A stretch of DNA of 64,000 bases, taken from Amylostereum areolatum (lineage: Eukaryota; Basidiomycota; Agaricomycetes; Russulales; Stereaceae). Numbering within the stretch: the first letter of the stretch is position 1; the number at the start of each line of letters is the position of its first letter. The notes under the pieces were generated by a model. That model searched no databases. It had not been told where the DNA came from and saw only the letters and a list, made by a program, of their open reading frames with translations. The DNA lies in contig SAXG01000028.1 in NCBI GenBank assembly GCA_012932865.1, positions 372,001-436,000 on the forward strand, in the 5' to 3' direction. A program made the translations under genes and the position numbers. Below are positions 44,166 to 56,055 of the stretch, one piece after another.

Positions 44166-46889
44166 TTACTTCTTGCGCTTGGGCGCTGCAGAACCACGTC
44201 AGACAACCACCAGAAAAGGCGAGAACGCGAAGTAACGCACCGACAGCCTTCCGCGCCGGCGCCTTTCTCTTGCGTCCGCCCTCGTCCATGTCTTCGTCAG
44301 AATCGGAGTCGTATTCTCCGTCAGCCTCCTCGTGCACCTCCGCCCCCGCCGGCGGCTTCTCCTTCTTCGCTGGGGGCTTCTTCGCCGCGACGGGCGGGGG
44401 CACCTCATGACGGCCCACCGGCGCCCCAGGGCTACGCGTGCAGACGGGGCAGAACCACTCGCCGTCGGGGACAGCGGAGAGGGGCGGCGTGAGGCAGCCG
44501 AGGTGGTAGGGAGAATCGCACTGAGGAAAAACAGGGTCAGCTCGGTTTCGACCTACACACGTATAGGGGAGGAGACGAAGAAAGGGCGGACCTTGTCACA
44601 AGCAAGCGGTGAGTCGTGCTCGCCGTTGTCCTTGCCGCACAGCATGCACTCTTCCGGAGCCTCCAGGTCAACCGGGTGTCGTGGGAGGTCGGAGTACTTG
44701 TCGTTGGGCGTGACGAGGTAGTAGGCGGTGTTTTGGCCTGCGATGACGCTGTAGAACGACAAAGATGAGAGAACAGCAAAAGGCGGAGGAAACGCAGGTT
44801 ACACACTCGTAGACGTCGATCCCGATGAGTGGTTGGTTCCTTTGGGGCTTGGTTGCGCTCTTTGGCTCCAAGGGCCCGAGACCGAGTTCACCTAGAAAGA
44901 AAGGAAGAAATGTTAAAATGTGTGGGGTTGGAGGAGCGGGAGACGGGGTGAAGGACGACCACCAACCGTTCGCAGCGTTTTGTCCCCATGCGATCGTCAT
45001 AATCCCACCCTCATCCTCGTCAGGCGCGAGTGCGAAGTGCGTGACTCCGCCGCAGGTCGCGTGGATCATCTTGCACGCCCTGGTAGTAGAAAGGGACAGC
45101 AAACGAGGACTTCAATGAGAGTGTGCGCGGGAAGAAGTGGGGAGCGAACAGCGTACATGATATCTTGCATGAACCGGAAGGACGAGTATGGCTGGCCGCC
45201 GGATCCTACACGCGCCCCCGTCTTACACATCAGCTCCATCCCGTCGACAAGAGAAGGAGAAAATCTCGCCATCGCCCGTGTTCTTCCACTATAAACAACC
45301 GAGTAGTTAGATAACTTCACATAGATACAGGCGCAGGTATCGACGCACCTTTCCAGCCATCCAGTACATCCCCTGCTTATCAATGACGACCGAGTTGGAT
45401 GGGCCCGCAATGACCTTGAATCCCGTAAGCTTCTGCTGGGAACTGGCAAACTGCAGTAGAGAAAGAAGCGCATAGGTCAGAGAGTGGGGTGGCGGCGGTA
45501 GAAGAAGAACAGCACCTGGGGTACGACCGCGGGTATAAGGACATCTTTCTGGTTCCCGAGGCCGAGGCGGCAGTAGCCGTTGTAGCCCCAAACGTACACG
45601 ATGCTGTAGGTAGAGAGAAAACCTGAGCCAGCGGGACAGAACGAAGGGTGGAACGCGGCGTACCCTTGGTCATCCAGGGCGATACTGTGTTGTTGTCCGG
45701 ATGCGATTTGGACGATTTTCTTGCCGTCTAAACCCTTCACCAGAACTGTGCGTAAAGCAACCCGCATGAGTGGGCATGTGGACAGACAAGGCGGAGGAAT
45801 GGGGGCGTACTGGGTTCGGTTTCGACGTCGAAGCCGGTCTTGTTGCCTGTCGCGATATGCTCGCCCGTGCGCCCGACGCCTAGCTGGCCCTTTTCGCCGC
45901 TTCCACAGGCATAAACTACAGCATTGGGAGACAAAGACGACGTTGGGAGATGATGACGTGTAAGGCAAGGCGGACGCACCTCGCCCGCTGGCGGTGAGGA
46001 AGAGCGAGAATGTGATCCCTGCCGAGGCGTGAGTAATGTGCTCTTGCTCCTCTGTGCTGGGATGGAACGGTCCTGAGATGAGCTTGAATGTGGTCACCTC
46101 CGGACATGCGTGTTGTGCGCACTAGCGACACAAGCGAAGGTCAGTCCGCGAACAGGCGGTGTATCGAGCGCAACAGCTCACCTGTCCGACCGTATTCGCT
46201 CCTGCAGACCATGCCCTCCCATTGCTCCCGACCAAAATAGAGTGCCCGCGCCCACACGCGGCACTGACGAAGGTCGTGCCCTCCGGCGCACCCACGTCCT
46301 GCGGGCGTACCTTCCTCGGCGCGTTTTCGGACACGTACTCGACGCCGGGAATGCCGAGGGCGGAGGACTGATTCCGACCAAAGAACCAAGCGTTGCCGGT
46401 GGTGTCGAGGACGATGCAGTGGCTGCTGGCGCATGATGTGTGAACGGAAACGGCTTGTATGTTGCTCAGAGAGCGTAAGATGTGCGGCTCAAGGAGGTCG
46501 GGGCGTCTGTGCGGGGAAGGTGGGGGAAGGGAAGGAAGGGGAAAAGGTGAGACATGGTCAGTCGCTATGTACCCTCGCGATCACGGGTGTGGGGCTCACT
46601 CTGACTGCTCTCCCTCTACTTTCGGGCCGCCCTTGCGTCCAAGTTTCGGCCTAGAAGATACGCACTCCTGGTCAGCATTCTGGGAGGATACAATCGTGGG
46701 GGAGACTAGCAACAACGCACCAGTCGGTTCCGCCAGAGATCAAAACTGCGCGCGGATGTAAGGACAAGAAAAGGAGCGGGGAAAGGCGGGGTCAGCGAAG
46801 GCCATGTGGCATAACGACGAAGACGGACCTCTGCCCCACGGGGGGCGCTGCGGGACGACGTGACCTTTGAAGGCGGGGATGGTGGCCAT
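44166..46889 (-). CDS. RCC1-repeat protein with C-terminal PHD finger
   Basis: The ATG at 46889 (MATIPAFKGHVVPQ) starts at least 14 short exons that I could join in frame down to TAA at 44166-44168. RCC1 repeats include VLISGGTDW, WFFGRNQSSALG, RAWSAGANTVGQ, VYACGSGEKGQLGVG, VYVWGYNGYCRLGLG and IAWGQNAANGELGLG, enough for a seven-bladed propeller. After LVTPNDKYSDL comes a PHD finger, CMLCGKDNGEHDSPLACDKC then YHLGC and FCPVC (C4HC3, about 44480-44660), then an acidic/basic tail ending in KRKK (nuclear signal). I infer a nuclear chromatin protein that could read histone tails through the PHD finger. Guanine-nucleotide exchange is not implied by the propeller alone. One intron (after the codons for NTGD) seems to use a GC donor. 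Confidence 0.87.
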
Positions 46890-47497
46890 GGCGAGGTGCT
46901 GGATGTTGGGTGAGAATGCAAGCGCCTAAAATCGAACAACAAGGGCGGGCGGACGACGGCGGGCGCATGATCTCCGGCGGCCCCGCGGGTTACTACGCGC
47001 CCGTCCTCGAGCCCCGCCCCTCCCGCCGCCGTCGTCGGTCAACGCGCTCGCGACAAGCGACGCCCGATGCACGATTAGCGGGATGTTCACATTCGGTCAG
47101 GAGTCCTTGATGAAAGAACGCGTTCGAAGAACCGATCGACCTCGCGGACACACGCACGCCGCCCGCGTGCTTATTACCCCACACTCGGCAACTTGCACGA
47201 CGCACTTTTCACGGAAGAGAATACATAAAGCAAGTAAATGAAGGGGAGCCGATCCTCCGTTCCGGCTGGCCCTGGGACACTGACGGGATGATGCCATTTT
47301 AAACTAGCGGACTGCTCCGGATACACATAAACAGAAGTCGGCTACAAGTCTACGTACATTTCGAGAACTGGAAGAAGCAAAGTTAGATGAATAAACAGCC
47401 ACCGGAAGATGAGCGAAGCACGGCAAAGTTCAACTCACGATCGTTCCTCCATTCACTCGCAATTTCGTTGTCGTCCTTCCCGTTCGAGCCGTGCCAA
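46890..47497. other. Intergenic, RCC1-PHD to FAD oxidase
   Basis: Upstream region of the RCC1-PHD gene and 3' flank of the oxidase. No supported gene. Confidence 0.4.
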
Positions 47498-49535
47498 TCA
47501 CCCCCGCGCGCGAATCAGCTCCTCCCGCGTCCTAGCTTCCGCTCGGTGCGTCGTTAGGTAGTGCAGGGGGAGCCACCCGGGCGCGGCCCACTCCCTGCCC
47601 TCCAGCTGCGCGGCGACCATGCCTGCCACCACCTCCGCACTGCGTCCAACGAGCGCGCGCCGTCAGTGCGTCAGCCCTTGTGTCTTCGTTTGGATTGGGA
47701 GTGGGATGGGAACAGATCACGCACCAGGCGTAGGCACGGGGCATCCCGTGCCCCGTGTACCCAGCTGCGATGTACTGGCCTTCGTACGCAGACCCGCGCC
47801 CGCTCACATCAAATTTGTCCAGCACTGGCCCGACCTGCGCTCACGCCAGTCAGCCCCGGTCCACGCGCAACACAGCAAACAGCCCCGGTTTATACCCGAC
47901 GGTGAAAGGCTGGGGATGGGCAGATTTCCGGGGAGTGTGACCCTTTCAAGTCTTTTTCACCCTATCCTCGGCCATTCCCCGTCAGGGCTAACTGGGGTTT
48001 GCGGGAGGAGATCGCACGTACGAACGGATCACCGAGCGAGGTGAACCCCATGATCCCCGTCTATAAAGGACCGTCGTCAGCCCACGCCACAACACTCCCT
48101 GCGCGGTGCACGCTCACCCATTCCATTTCCGGCTCCGCCCCCTCCGCGTATTTCCCCGGGAAGACGCCCGGAAGAAAGTCCCTCAGCACCCGCCCCACCC
48201 GCGCGTTCACCTCCGAGTCGTCCGCCACGCCCATCTCGTACGGCGCCTCCGCCGCCTCCCGCCCCCCGCCCACGATCACGAGCGGCCTTTCCTTCGTCGG
48301 GTCCGCCACCGGCCGCGGGAACCAGTACTCGAAGCCCTCGTTCGCCGCGAACCCGGACGTGCCCAGCGCCGCCGCCGTCGCGTTTGCGCGCGTCGCGAGG
48401 ATCTGCCCCCGCGTCGGCACGATCCCCGCCGGTCCCGCGAGCTGCGGGAGCAGGTGGGACGCGTACCCGTTCGTCGCGTGGATGACGTAGGCGCACGCGA
48501 TCGCGCCCCGCGGCGTGGCCACCGTCCACCGACGCCGCGAGCCCTGCGCGCTGGGCGCGACCGCCGTCGCCGGCGTGTGCGTGTGCAGACGGAGCTCGAA
48601 CGACGGCGTCGCGTTCCGCGCGAGGCGGAAGAGCTCGGTGACCAGCTTCAGCGGCCACAGGTTGTTCGCGGGCAGGCGCACGCCGGGGTACGTCGCCCCG
48701 TACCTCTGCGCCCGAATTCAATGAATGCGCGTCGACACTAAAAGGGCCGGGGGGATCACGTACCGCTTCCACGTCTTCTTTGCTCAGCCATTCCGTCGTG
48801 GACACGTCCACCCCGGCGGCTTCCGCGGCGGCGTGATCGGCGCGCGTCGCGGCCTCCTCCGCCTCGGTGAACAGCAGCACGGTGCGTCCCGCCTCGACGA
48901 GGTCGACCGCGTTCTCGAGGCCCTCCGTTTTGATCAGACGCACGAGCTCCGAGACGACGTAGTTCTCGATGTCGACCGCGCGGCGGGCGTCCTCCGGGCC
49001 AAAGGCGGCGACGTTCGCCGTGTACTCGAAGAAATTGTGCGAGGCCAGATGCCCGCCGTTTCTGCCTGCACACCGTCAGCCGCCCATCCCGTTTCGCGCG
49101 TTGGAAGGCGTACCGGTCGCCCCAGAGCCTGACGCGCGCGCGGGTGAGCGCACGCGATTATCGCCAGAGATAAGCAGGCCACGCACAGAAGTCCCGCGCG
49201 TCGACGATCACGGCCTTGAGCGGTCCCAGATTCGCGTTGGCCTTGACCGCGTTGGCGAGGTGGTACGCTGCGGACACGCCCGTGATGCCAGATCCGATGA
49301 TGCACACGTCCGCGTCGTCGACGAGAGTGCCTGCGCTGCCTTCCTTGGCCAGCGGGTTCGCGTCCGGCGCGGAGTGGGTCCAGAACGCGCGGGAGGGGTT
49401 CTGCACGGGAAGCGAGGCGGGTTTGGGGGTTGGGAGCGTCTCGAGGACGTGCTGGACGTGCTCTCCGAGTGCGACGGGGACAGACAGGGTGGATATCGTG
49501 ACTAGGAATGTCGATAGGCTGAACGTCGTACGCAT
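47498..49535 (-). CDS. FAD-dependent oxidoreductase (DAO family) with signal peptide
   Basis: The ATG at 49535 encodes an N-terminal signal peptide (FSLSTFLVTISTLSVPVALG). The FAD dinucleotide-binding motif DVCIIGSGITGVSAAYHL follows at about 49310-49255. After the first intron CRNGGHLASHNFFEY forms the flavin-contact loop of DAO-like oxidases. Later parts include VIHATNGYASHLLPQL, IVPTRGQILAT, FEYWFPRP and, near the end, EGQYIAAGYTGHGMPRAY (second FAD contact). Exons run from 49535 to TGA at 47498-47500 with five introns, all in phase. The family oxidises amines or amino acids with release of hydrogen peroxide. The signal peptide suggests secretion or a lumenal location, unusual for peroxisomal D-amino-acid oxidase. 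Substrate unknown. Confidence 0.88.
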
Positions 49536-50044
49536 TTATGGTGACTCGACAGTCGAAGATTAAGAACGCCTGCGCGGCGCATCTTGGATAATGACTACGA
49601 CAGATCATGTGATCGCTTAGATAAACCCCGGGATCCGGCTCTTCTCCGCTGCCGACACCCAAGGTCGGGCATCGACTCATCGAGTCAACGAGAGCAGGAA
49701 ACTCGGTCAAGGACGGGCGATATGGAGGCGGGATCCGTGTCAACTCGAGGGAAGTAATCGTGGAAGGGAAGACGGAAGACGTTGTGCGCTCGCAACACCT
49801 CCTCACGCTCACGCTCACGGGCTCGTGAAGGATTTCGTTCGCTAGGCGAGCGGGTTTGATATAACTTAGGCGCATTAGAGTGTTTCGCCATTGCTCCTTC
49901 AACATTCAATTCGCGACAAATCTACATTATAAGTTCATCATTAAGCGCAGACTCCCTCAACCTCCTCCGTCGTCTCCACCACCCTCAACAATCCCTTCTC
50001 AAGCTCATACACCCATCCATGAACCCACTACTTCCCCGCTCGAC
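49536..50044. other. Intergenic, oxidase promoter
   Basis: No supported gene. Confidence 0.45.
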
Positions 50045-50766
50045 TCACTCCCCCCCGCCCTTCGCTGCGTCCCCTCCTGCCACAGCCTTCCTCGCATTCT
50101 TCATCTGAAGTCTCACGTTCGCCTCCGTCAATCTGGCCCTCCCCTCGTCGTCGTCATGGAGGTGCTCAGCAACGGCGAACGGCGGCGAGAGGCGTGAGCC
50201 AGCGTTCGATGGCGTCCTGTTGGCGGCTTGGGCGACTGGGCGGCGGCGAGCGCGGCCTGGACGCCGCCGCAATGGGTATGGCCGACGATGACGACTGGGA
50301 CGAAAAAGATTGAGTGTTTGCACCGAACTACATGCGTGGACGTGCGGATCGTACCGTGCTGCACGCCGAGGTGGTGTACGGCGTAGTCCTAGGACGGAGT
50401 GCGCGTTGTCGTCCTCCGTTGGGAATTGGCTAGGAAGGCGCAAAATCAGATGCGAACGCGAGGAGGCATCGACGGGATAGACATACTTGGCGATGTTGCG
50501 ATGCACGAAGATCTCCCCCGGCATCGGACGCGGTCACGACCGACGGTGGCACACGCGAATCGGCGCACCCGATCCACAGAATCTACGCTCGGGGTTTTTG
50601 ACTTAAAAATGCGCACAGATAGGATAATTGGATGCTGGCAAACCTTTGGTGATTGGCCTTGCGCACTCCGCTCGAAGAATCCGGGGTCGGCGCGCTCGAC
50701 AGCGCGGGCCCAGGATGCGTTGCGCGCGAAGAACTCAGCGGTAATGGGGTCTTGTGGGGCGGACAT
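50045..50766 (-). pseudogene. Beta-carbonic anhydrase, broken by several frame shifts
   Basis: The ATG at 50766 opens MSAPQDPITAEFFARNASW and ends exon 1 at SAQGQSPK. The zinc-site motifs are still readable: LWIGCADSRVP (Cys and the Asp-Arg dyad, about 50575-50545) and VIVVGHTHCGGVQAAL (His and Cys ligands, about 50295-50250). Between them the frame slips near 50525 (before MPGEIFVHRNIAK) and again near 50390 (between NAHSVL and DYAVHHLGVQH). After the second zinc site the conserved tail needs two more changes (QDAIERWLTPLAAVR, then ARLTEANVRLQMKN). No introns explain these points. Beta-CAs hydrate carbon dioxide to bicarbonate and fungi often have several copies, so one may decay. Sequencing indels are the alternative. 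Confidence 0.82.
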
Positions 50767-51788
50767 GATACGATGAGCGATGAATCGAAGAGGGTGCGCG
50801 TTGGGTAATGAGACAGGTGGGTGAGTTGTGATATGTACTGACTGACGAAAGAGTGTGGAATATATACCTGCGGTGTGAAGTCGCATACACTTGCTCGGAC
50901 GGTAAACGGGATGAGAATCTGCGAAGAGCACGGAAAGTTAGGCAGACGGAGAGTATGCGGTCGGGGCGAACATACCACCGTGACGGTTCTATGCATGGGT
51001 ACCGGCTTGACGTCGAAAATTGAGAACCAAGTTGGTTGGAGTGGTGTGTCAATGGGGTACTGGGAAAGGTTATGAGTCAGTGCATGCATCGGGGACATTC
51101 GGCGTGGAAAATGGACTCACATGGCAAGGACACCGGATTATATGCACGTTCGATAGACCAGTGTCGCGAGACGGAGGTACAGAGAGAGCGCTGTATGTAT
51201 AGCTTGCGCGTGAGCGACGTTCCTCGCCGAAAATTGCGGACAGCGGCTGAGCTTAAAACGAGCGTCTGCGTTTTTTGAAACTAAGAATGGGCGGTGCATG
51301 GAGTAGAAACTGCAAGCCCTTATTGACTCTACAGCCCACTGAACCCGTTCCTATTTTCCGCTTTGAGGGTCCGTACTTGGTGGGGCGGGGTGTGCAAACC
51401 TCGACGACGAGTCAGACGCGAATGTATTGAGCGTGAGCTATGCATTCACACTCGGACGGGGACGCTGGTTCATTTGTCAGAAGCGACACAGGCCTGACTG
51501 GTAGTCGTTGCGGGTTTGGGAGAGCGTCAGCCGGCGTTGCAGAGGGTGATTATCTTGGATTCGGTCATGATATTCATATTGCGGTTGCAAGCCAAAAATG
51601 GAGAGGTAGATTTCAGCGCGCTCGAGAGATCTGGATTGACGGTGATGAGTGGTTACACTGGACGGCATCTAGTCGATTGGTCGAGGACCGGTAGTGGTAC
51701 GCTTGAGGTTCAATTGGTTACTCCATTCTCCGTAAGGACAGTCCTCTAACGAAGTGTGAGCGCGGACGCCCTGATCCGACCCCTAGGA
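50767..51788. other. Stretch without a supported gene
   Basis: Upstream of the carbonic anhydrase and downstream of the first F-box copy. Open frames lack recognisable features. Confidence 0.4.
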
Positions 51789-53026
51789 TTATAAACTCAC
51801 CTGGGGCATATCCGTCAAGCATTCTCCCTCAAAATCCTCGACAACAAACCCACACTCTTTCAACCTTCCCGCATCCACCCACTTTGCGCGTACACAAACC
51901 CTTAACCTGTTTGCGTCCACCCATGTCTGCACCGTCTCCACCGTCCAAATCACCTCTCTTGCCTGGGTGTTTACCACCCAAGTTCCGTTGTCCAGCTCTA
52001 GTACCTCGGTTTCAAAATCCTCGTCCGCTTTGTAAATTTCCGAGAAGACAAGAAAAGCGATGGGAGGTAGAGGATACTTGAGGATTCGCATCACATCCGG
52101 GAGGGCTCCCGCGAGCGTGAGAGAAACAAGGTTGGGGCACGTTGAGAAGAGATGGGTGTACATCTCGTACGGAAAAGCTGGGAACACGTCGTGCGTCAAG
52201 AGGGAAAGGTAGGTGAGAGCAGGGGAGAAAAGGGATGGGAGTGTGTAGTCCAATCGGATTCGGAGGTGTGATGGCCTGACGGCTGCGTCAAGCTCCAACT
52301 GTGGTGCAGTATATTCTGTGCTGCAATATTTGAGATTATGCGATGCCGTGAAACGGAGAGGAAAATTTCCTCCAATGATATCACGGGGAATTTCGAGGGT
52401 TTCCAATCGTATGAGTGAGGCCGTGAATGCGCAGAAAGCAGCGGAAGGAAAAAGACTTGGCCAACGGCAATGGAGGGAGAGCCTTCGGAGTGTCGGGCCA
52501 AGGTGTGTTTGCATGATACCCAATAGGTTACCTCCGGGGAAAGCGACTGGGATGTACTCGGTGTTCCGAGCTATGTCTATGGACAGGATGTAGAAATTTG
52601 AGAGATGGGGGAAATAGACGCCAAGACCGGCTCGAGGAGGTGGGTGGCGCATCTCAGGACAACGTGTCGGACGAAGGGGCCATTGAGAGGGTCAAAGCTA
52701 AAACCTGGGGAGAGTTGAGGGATTTTGGGTAGGTTTATAAGCAGGCAACTGTAGAGCATGGGTGTGGCCAGCACATTGAAGTTGCGACAGACGAGGGTGA
52801 GTGCTCGTCGAGTTGGAAGCGATCGTTGGAGCATTTACTCAAGATCCTCAATTGGAAAGTATGAAGGTAGGCAGATATTTTCAGGACTGATAGTGGTGTC
52901 GAAGAGATTGGGGACATAGGTGGCAATCTTGAAGATGCGTATGCGTAGTTCGGCGGGTAGCTGGAGAGAAACACGAAGTGAGCTTCCGTTGTCGGGTAAT
53001 ATGAGCAAACTGGTCACCTGAAGCAT
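51789..53026 (-). pseudogene. F-box-like/LRR family copy A (stop plus frame shift)
   Basis: Exon 1 is only ATGCTTCAG (53018-53026). Exon 2 begins at 52960 with LPAELRIRIFKIATYVPNL, the F-box-like motif that in this family binds Skp1. The frame then meets TAA at 52835-52837 directly before MLQRSLPTRRALTLVCRNFN, where intact copy D reads through. A one-base shift follows near 52610 at a C5 run (between VLASIS and FPHLSNFYILSIDIA). After that the LRR-like part reads to the end (LRRLSLHCRW, LTYLSLLTHD, LVSLTLAGALPDVM) and ends with KECGFVVEDFEGE. Two independent lesions make decay more likely than error here. Confidence 0.72.
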
Positions 53027-53110
53027 GTTCTCGTCTTTTGGTGTCGGGAGAGGAAAAACTCGGTTGGCAGGAAACAGTGCTAGGTCATGGGTGGCACGAC
53101 CCAGGAGATG

Positions 53111-53134
53111 TCGTCGTCGTCGTCGTCGTCGTCG
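53111..53134 (+). repeat. Microsatellite (TCG)8
   Basis: Eight perfect TCG units just upstream of F-box copy A, outside its coding exons. Confidence 0.9.
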
Positions 53135-53309
53135 GAGGGAGACATTGTCGAAACGTGATTTACCAACACGGCCACGACGGTCAGCCACCTCAGCCACAGG
53201 GTGTTCCACAGGTGCGTGGAACTTTAAGTTCAAGGTAAACTTGTAACAGTATTATCAGTCCCATTCGCAGGAAATAACGAAGTACTAGTAGTGAGAGGTA
53301 TCTAATAAT

Positions 53310-54679
53310 CTAGGGGATACGAGTGCGTGACGATTCAAAATGGTATAACGTAGCCTGAGCCTCGATTAGACGATCCATGAAGAGTTTTCCGTTCCGCCCC
53401 TCAATCCTGATCGGCAGGCGGGAAAGACGCTTCAGATCCAGTCCACGCTTCCGCGCCATCGTCTGGATGGATCTAACCATCTCGTCGTCTTTAAACCGCA
53501 CGGATTCCAGCTGCGGACACCTGCCCCGAAGTACCGTGACGCGGTCCACGATACCGTGCAGTACCGGCATGGATATTGTCCAGAAGTCGTCCGCGCCGTC
53601 GATGTTCGGGATCGTGTACATGGACAGGGAGACACGGCGCAGGGTCGGTGGAAGAGGCTGCAAGAGGATATTGGACATCGTGAGGGGCCGACAATGCAGG
53701 GCGAGGTGCGTGAGGTTCGGGTAACATCCGTCAGTAAACAGGACAAAACTTCGGGAGACGTGGTGATCTAGCGTGAGGGAAAGATGTGTCAGATGCGCGC
53801 CGTATTTCGTCCACGGCTGGACCTGGGCGGCGGAGACATGGACGCGAACGCGCCGTAAAGACGGAAGCCAGAATGTCGGAGGGCTGCCGGGAGGCACGTT
53901 GAGGGAGATGGAGGGCTCTTCGATGTTAAGATGGACAAGATGGGGCATCGGCTTGGAGACTGTCGATGGTATACGGAAATTTGATGCAGTCGCCAGCACG
54001 GAAGACGAGGGTCTCGAGGTTCGGGGATGCCGCCAACAGTCGTTCTATTGACGATATGTGCCTTCCTACGCTTTTAGGATCTTGAAATACGAGCTTGCGA
54101 AGGCGTTTGGAGGTGCAAAGTAGAGCGCGGTATGCGCTAACCAGGTTGGCGGGCGGGGATGCGGGCGCCGAGGTGAAGGAGAGGATGGAAGGCAGATTGT
54201 AGATAATGGTTAATAGATTCTTGCGGAGGGACTTTCGGCCGTGGAACGTCTCTTCGTCAGTGATTTCGAGCACCAGGTGGCGAACTGCACGCAGGAGAGG
54301 GTGTATGGGCTTGCCACGTCGGCCACCGGATGCGCTGCTCGGATTGTAGTTGACGATGAGCTGGCGTAAACTGTGCAAGTTGTCGTTCGTGACGAGCACG
54401 CAGTTGTACGGGATCGTTGCCGCCGCGAGCGCATAAAACCGTTGAGAAACGCGGGCGACGGATGCGCGAAAGTGGAGAGACGCCCGGAGGTCATCAAGCG
54501 AGACGTCGTCGGGGGCGGCAGCGTATGAGAGGATTCGGGTGGGTGTATGTCGTCAAGGTGCGGGATGTGGGTTGCGAACTTGAAAATGAGCATCCATAGC
54601 TCTGGGGGGAGGCGCGCCTGTTACACGTGTTGGTCAGAACACGAATGAGACACTCTCGCAAAGGACGCACCATAGACAT
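53310..54679 (-). pseudogene. F-box-like family copy B (two frame shifts)
   Basis: Exon 1 is ATGTCTATG (54671-54679). Exon 2 starts at 54617 with ARLPPELWMLIFKFATHIPHL. The reading frame shifts once near 54540 (into DDLRASLHFRASVARVSQRF) and again near 53960 (from LETLVFRAGDCIKFPYTID into MPHLVHLNIEEPSIS). The remainder is a leucine-rich repeat-like fold (LTHLSLTLDHH, LTHLALHCRPL, LRRVSLSMYTIPNI) ending RTRIP at 53310. It is closest to copy C at 60510, whose equivalent segments are continuous (LNDLRSSLHVRTSLARVSQHF, LETLVIEDFDGF). If both shifts are errors, the gene would be intact. Confidence 0.7.
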
Positions 54680-55276
54680 CGTTCCGTCTCCTAGATACCC
54701 TTCAGACGGCGTGTATCTTCGACGTTTCTTCGCCCGCGCGACTGTCTCCCAAATATGATCTGGTTGAAGCACGTCGGTGTCGTTGTCTGCCCAGGCTGGC
54801 GGCAATCAGTCCGAACACGTATTCCAATGCAATATCGGCAGGCTTACCTTCAGTATATACACGTTGAGTTGAGAGGAGTGAGTGTAGATGAGGTTGTTAT
54901 GATGTGTACACAGTGAGATAAACGAACGTAAATGTGCGCGGAGGGGACGATGGTGGTCGAGTTCAAAGCGCGTCGGCAAACCCCGGATCCTATTCGCGCT
55001 TTTATTCCAGACTTCCAGTTGTGGCACAAGCTTTCTTCTCTATTCTCTTCTTGCCAAAACTCCTCGTTCGCTTATCAAGGGCTACGCTTGTCCATGTCGC
55101 ATTTATCCACACTCTTATAGCACACGCAACAACATGCTGACCTGATATCATCTAGTGTAGAAAACGCGTCGGTGGCTGAGGTGGCGCTGGACGTCTCCTT
55201 TTTCTTCACCCCACCACTCACCTGCCTGTCCCTCGCGAAGCCCTGGCCTGCGCTAGAAAGGCGATGGATGAGTGCT
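54680..55276. other. Region between F-box copies B and E
   Basis: Shared upstream region of divergent copies. A minus-strand frame upstream of copy B (54494-54805) stays open but has no ATG before MSM, so I treat it as 5' UTR. Confidence 0.4.
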
Positions 55277-55760
55277 ATGCTCCAAGTAATGTACTATCTT
55301 GTTCTTGCTACCCAACGTGAAGTGAAGCTCACCTTTGTGTTGCCATGGTTAACTTGAAGTTACCGGCCGAATTACGCCTAGTTACACCTTCAAACTCGCC
55401 ACGCACGCCCCGCACGTCCTTAGTGTACCATCAAATGCGAACGTTTTCACGCGTACAAATGAGATCCTAGCGAAGATATCGTGAAGATGGAACCCTCTCG
55501 ACGCGACGAGCACTCGCACTTGTTCGTCGCGCTTTCAACACACTCGCCACGCCTATCCCCCACACCTGCTCAATACTGGCTTTGTAGGATTACAGGACCT
55601 CCGACAAGCGCGCAAATAATACGAGTTCTGGATGAGGACCTTTTGGCGAGGTTGGAGGGCCGTGTGCACGGAAGGTTGGTCAACATGGACGGACTGCGCG
55701 GGTGTGGGTTTGTCGCCGAGGACGGAGGATGTTCTTCAACGGGCATGGTTCCGGTGCGGC
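55277..55760 (+). pseudogene. F-box-like relic, copy E (internally deleted)
   Basis: ATGCTCCAA at 55277-55285 is followed by a possible donor (GTAATG) and, after TTGAAG, by LPAELRL at 55360. Both match copy A (ATGCTTCAG, LPAELRI). The frame then slips and continues as FKLATHAPHVL. About 1 kb of the family body is missing, and a tail piece resumes near 55660-55760 (HGRLVNMDGLRGCGFVAED, compared with KECGFVVEDFEGE in copy A). I interpret this as the head and tail of a deleted paralog of copy A. Confidence 0.5.
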
Positions 55761-56055
55761 TGGAATTGCGAGCGCCAAGATGTACGTCTTTCTTCCTGTT
55801 GACTTGTGCACCCGTAGGGATATATCTGACTTCGTCTCCCTAGTGCAGCGTCTATGCGGCGGCCAGCGCAGTCCGTCGACTCAATACGCCTCTCTCGGCA
55901 AGCAGGTTTGTATTTTCCTCGCCGAACGAGACTACTCACATTGCGCCCTGATACAGCCCCTGAACGTTGGATCCACGAGGCCTCCCCGAAATTAGTGTCT
56001 TCCCAAGTACAAATACAGCTTTTCGCCCATCTGACGATATCAGCCCACATCTGCC

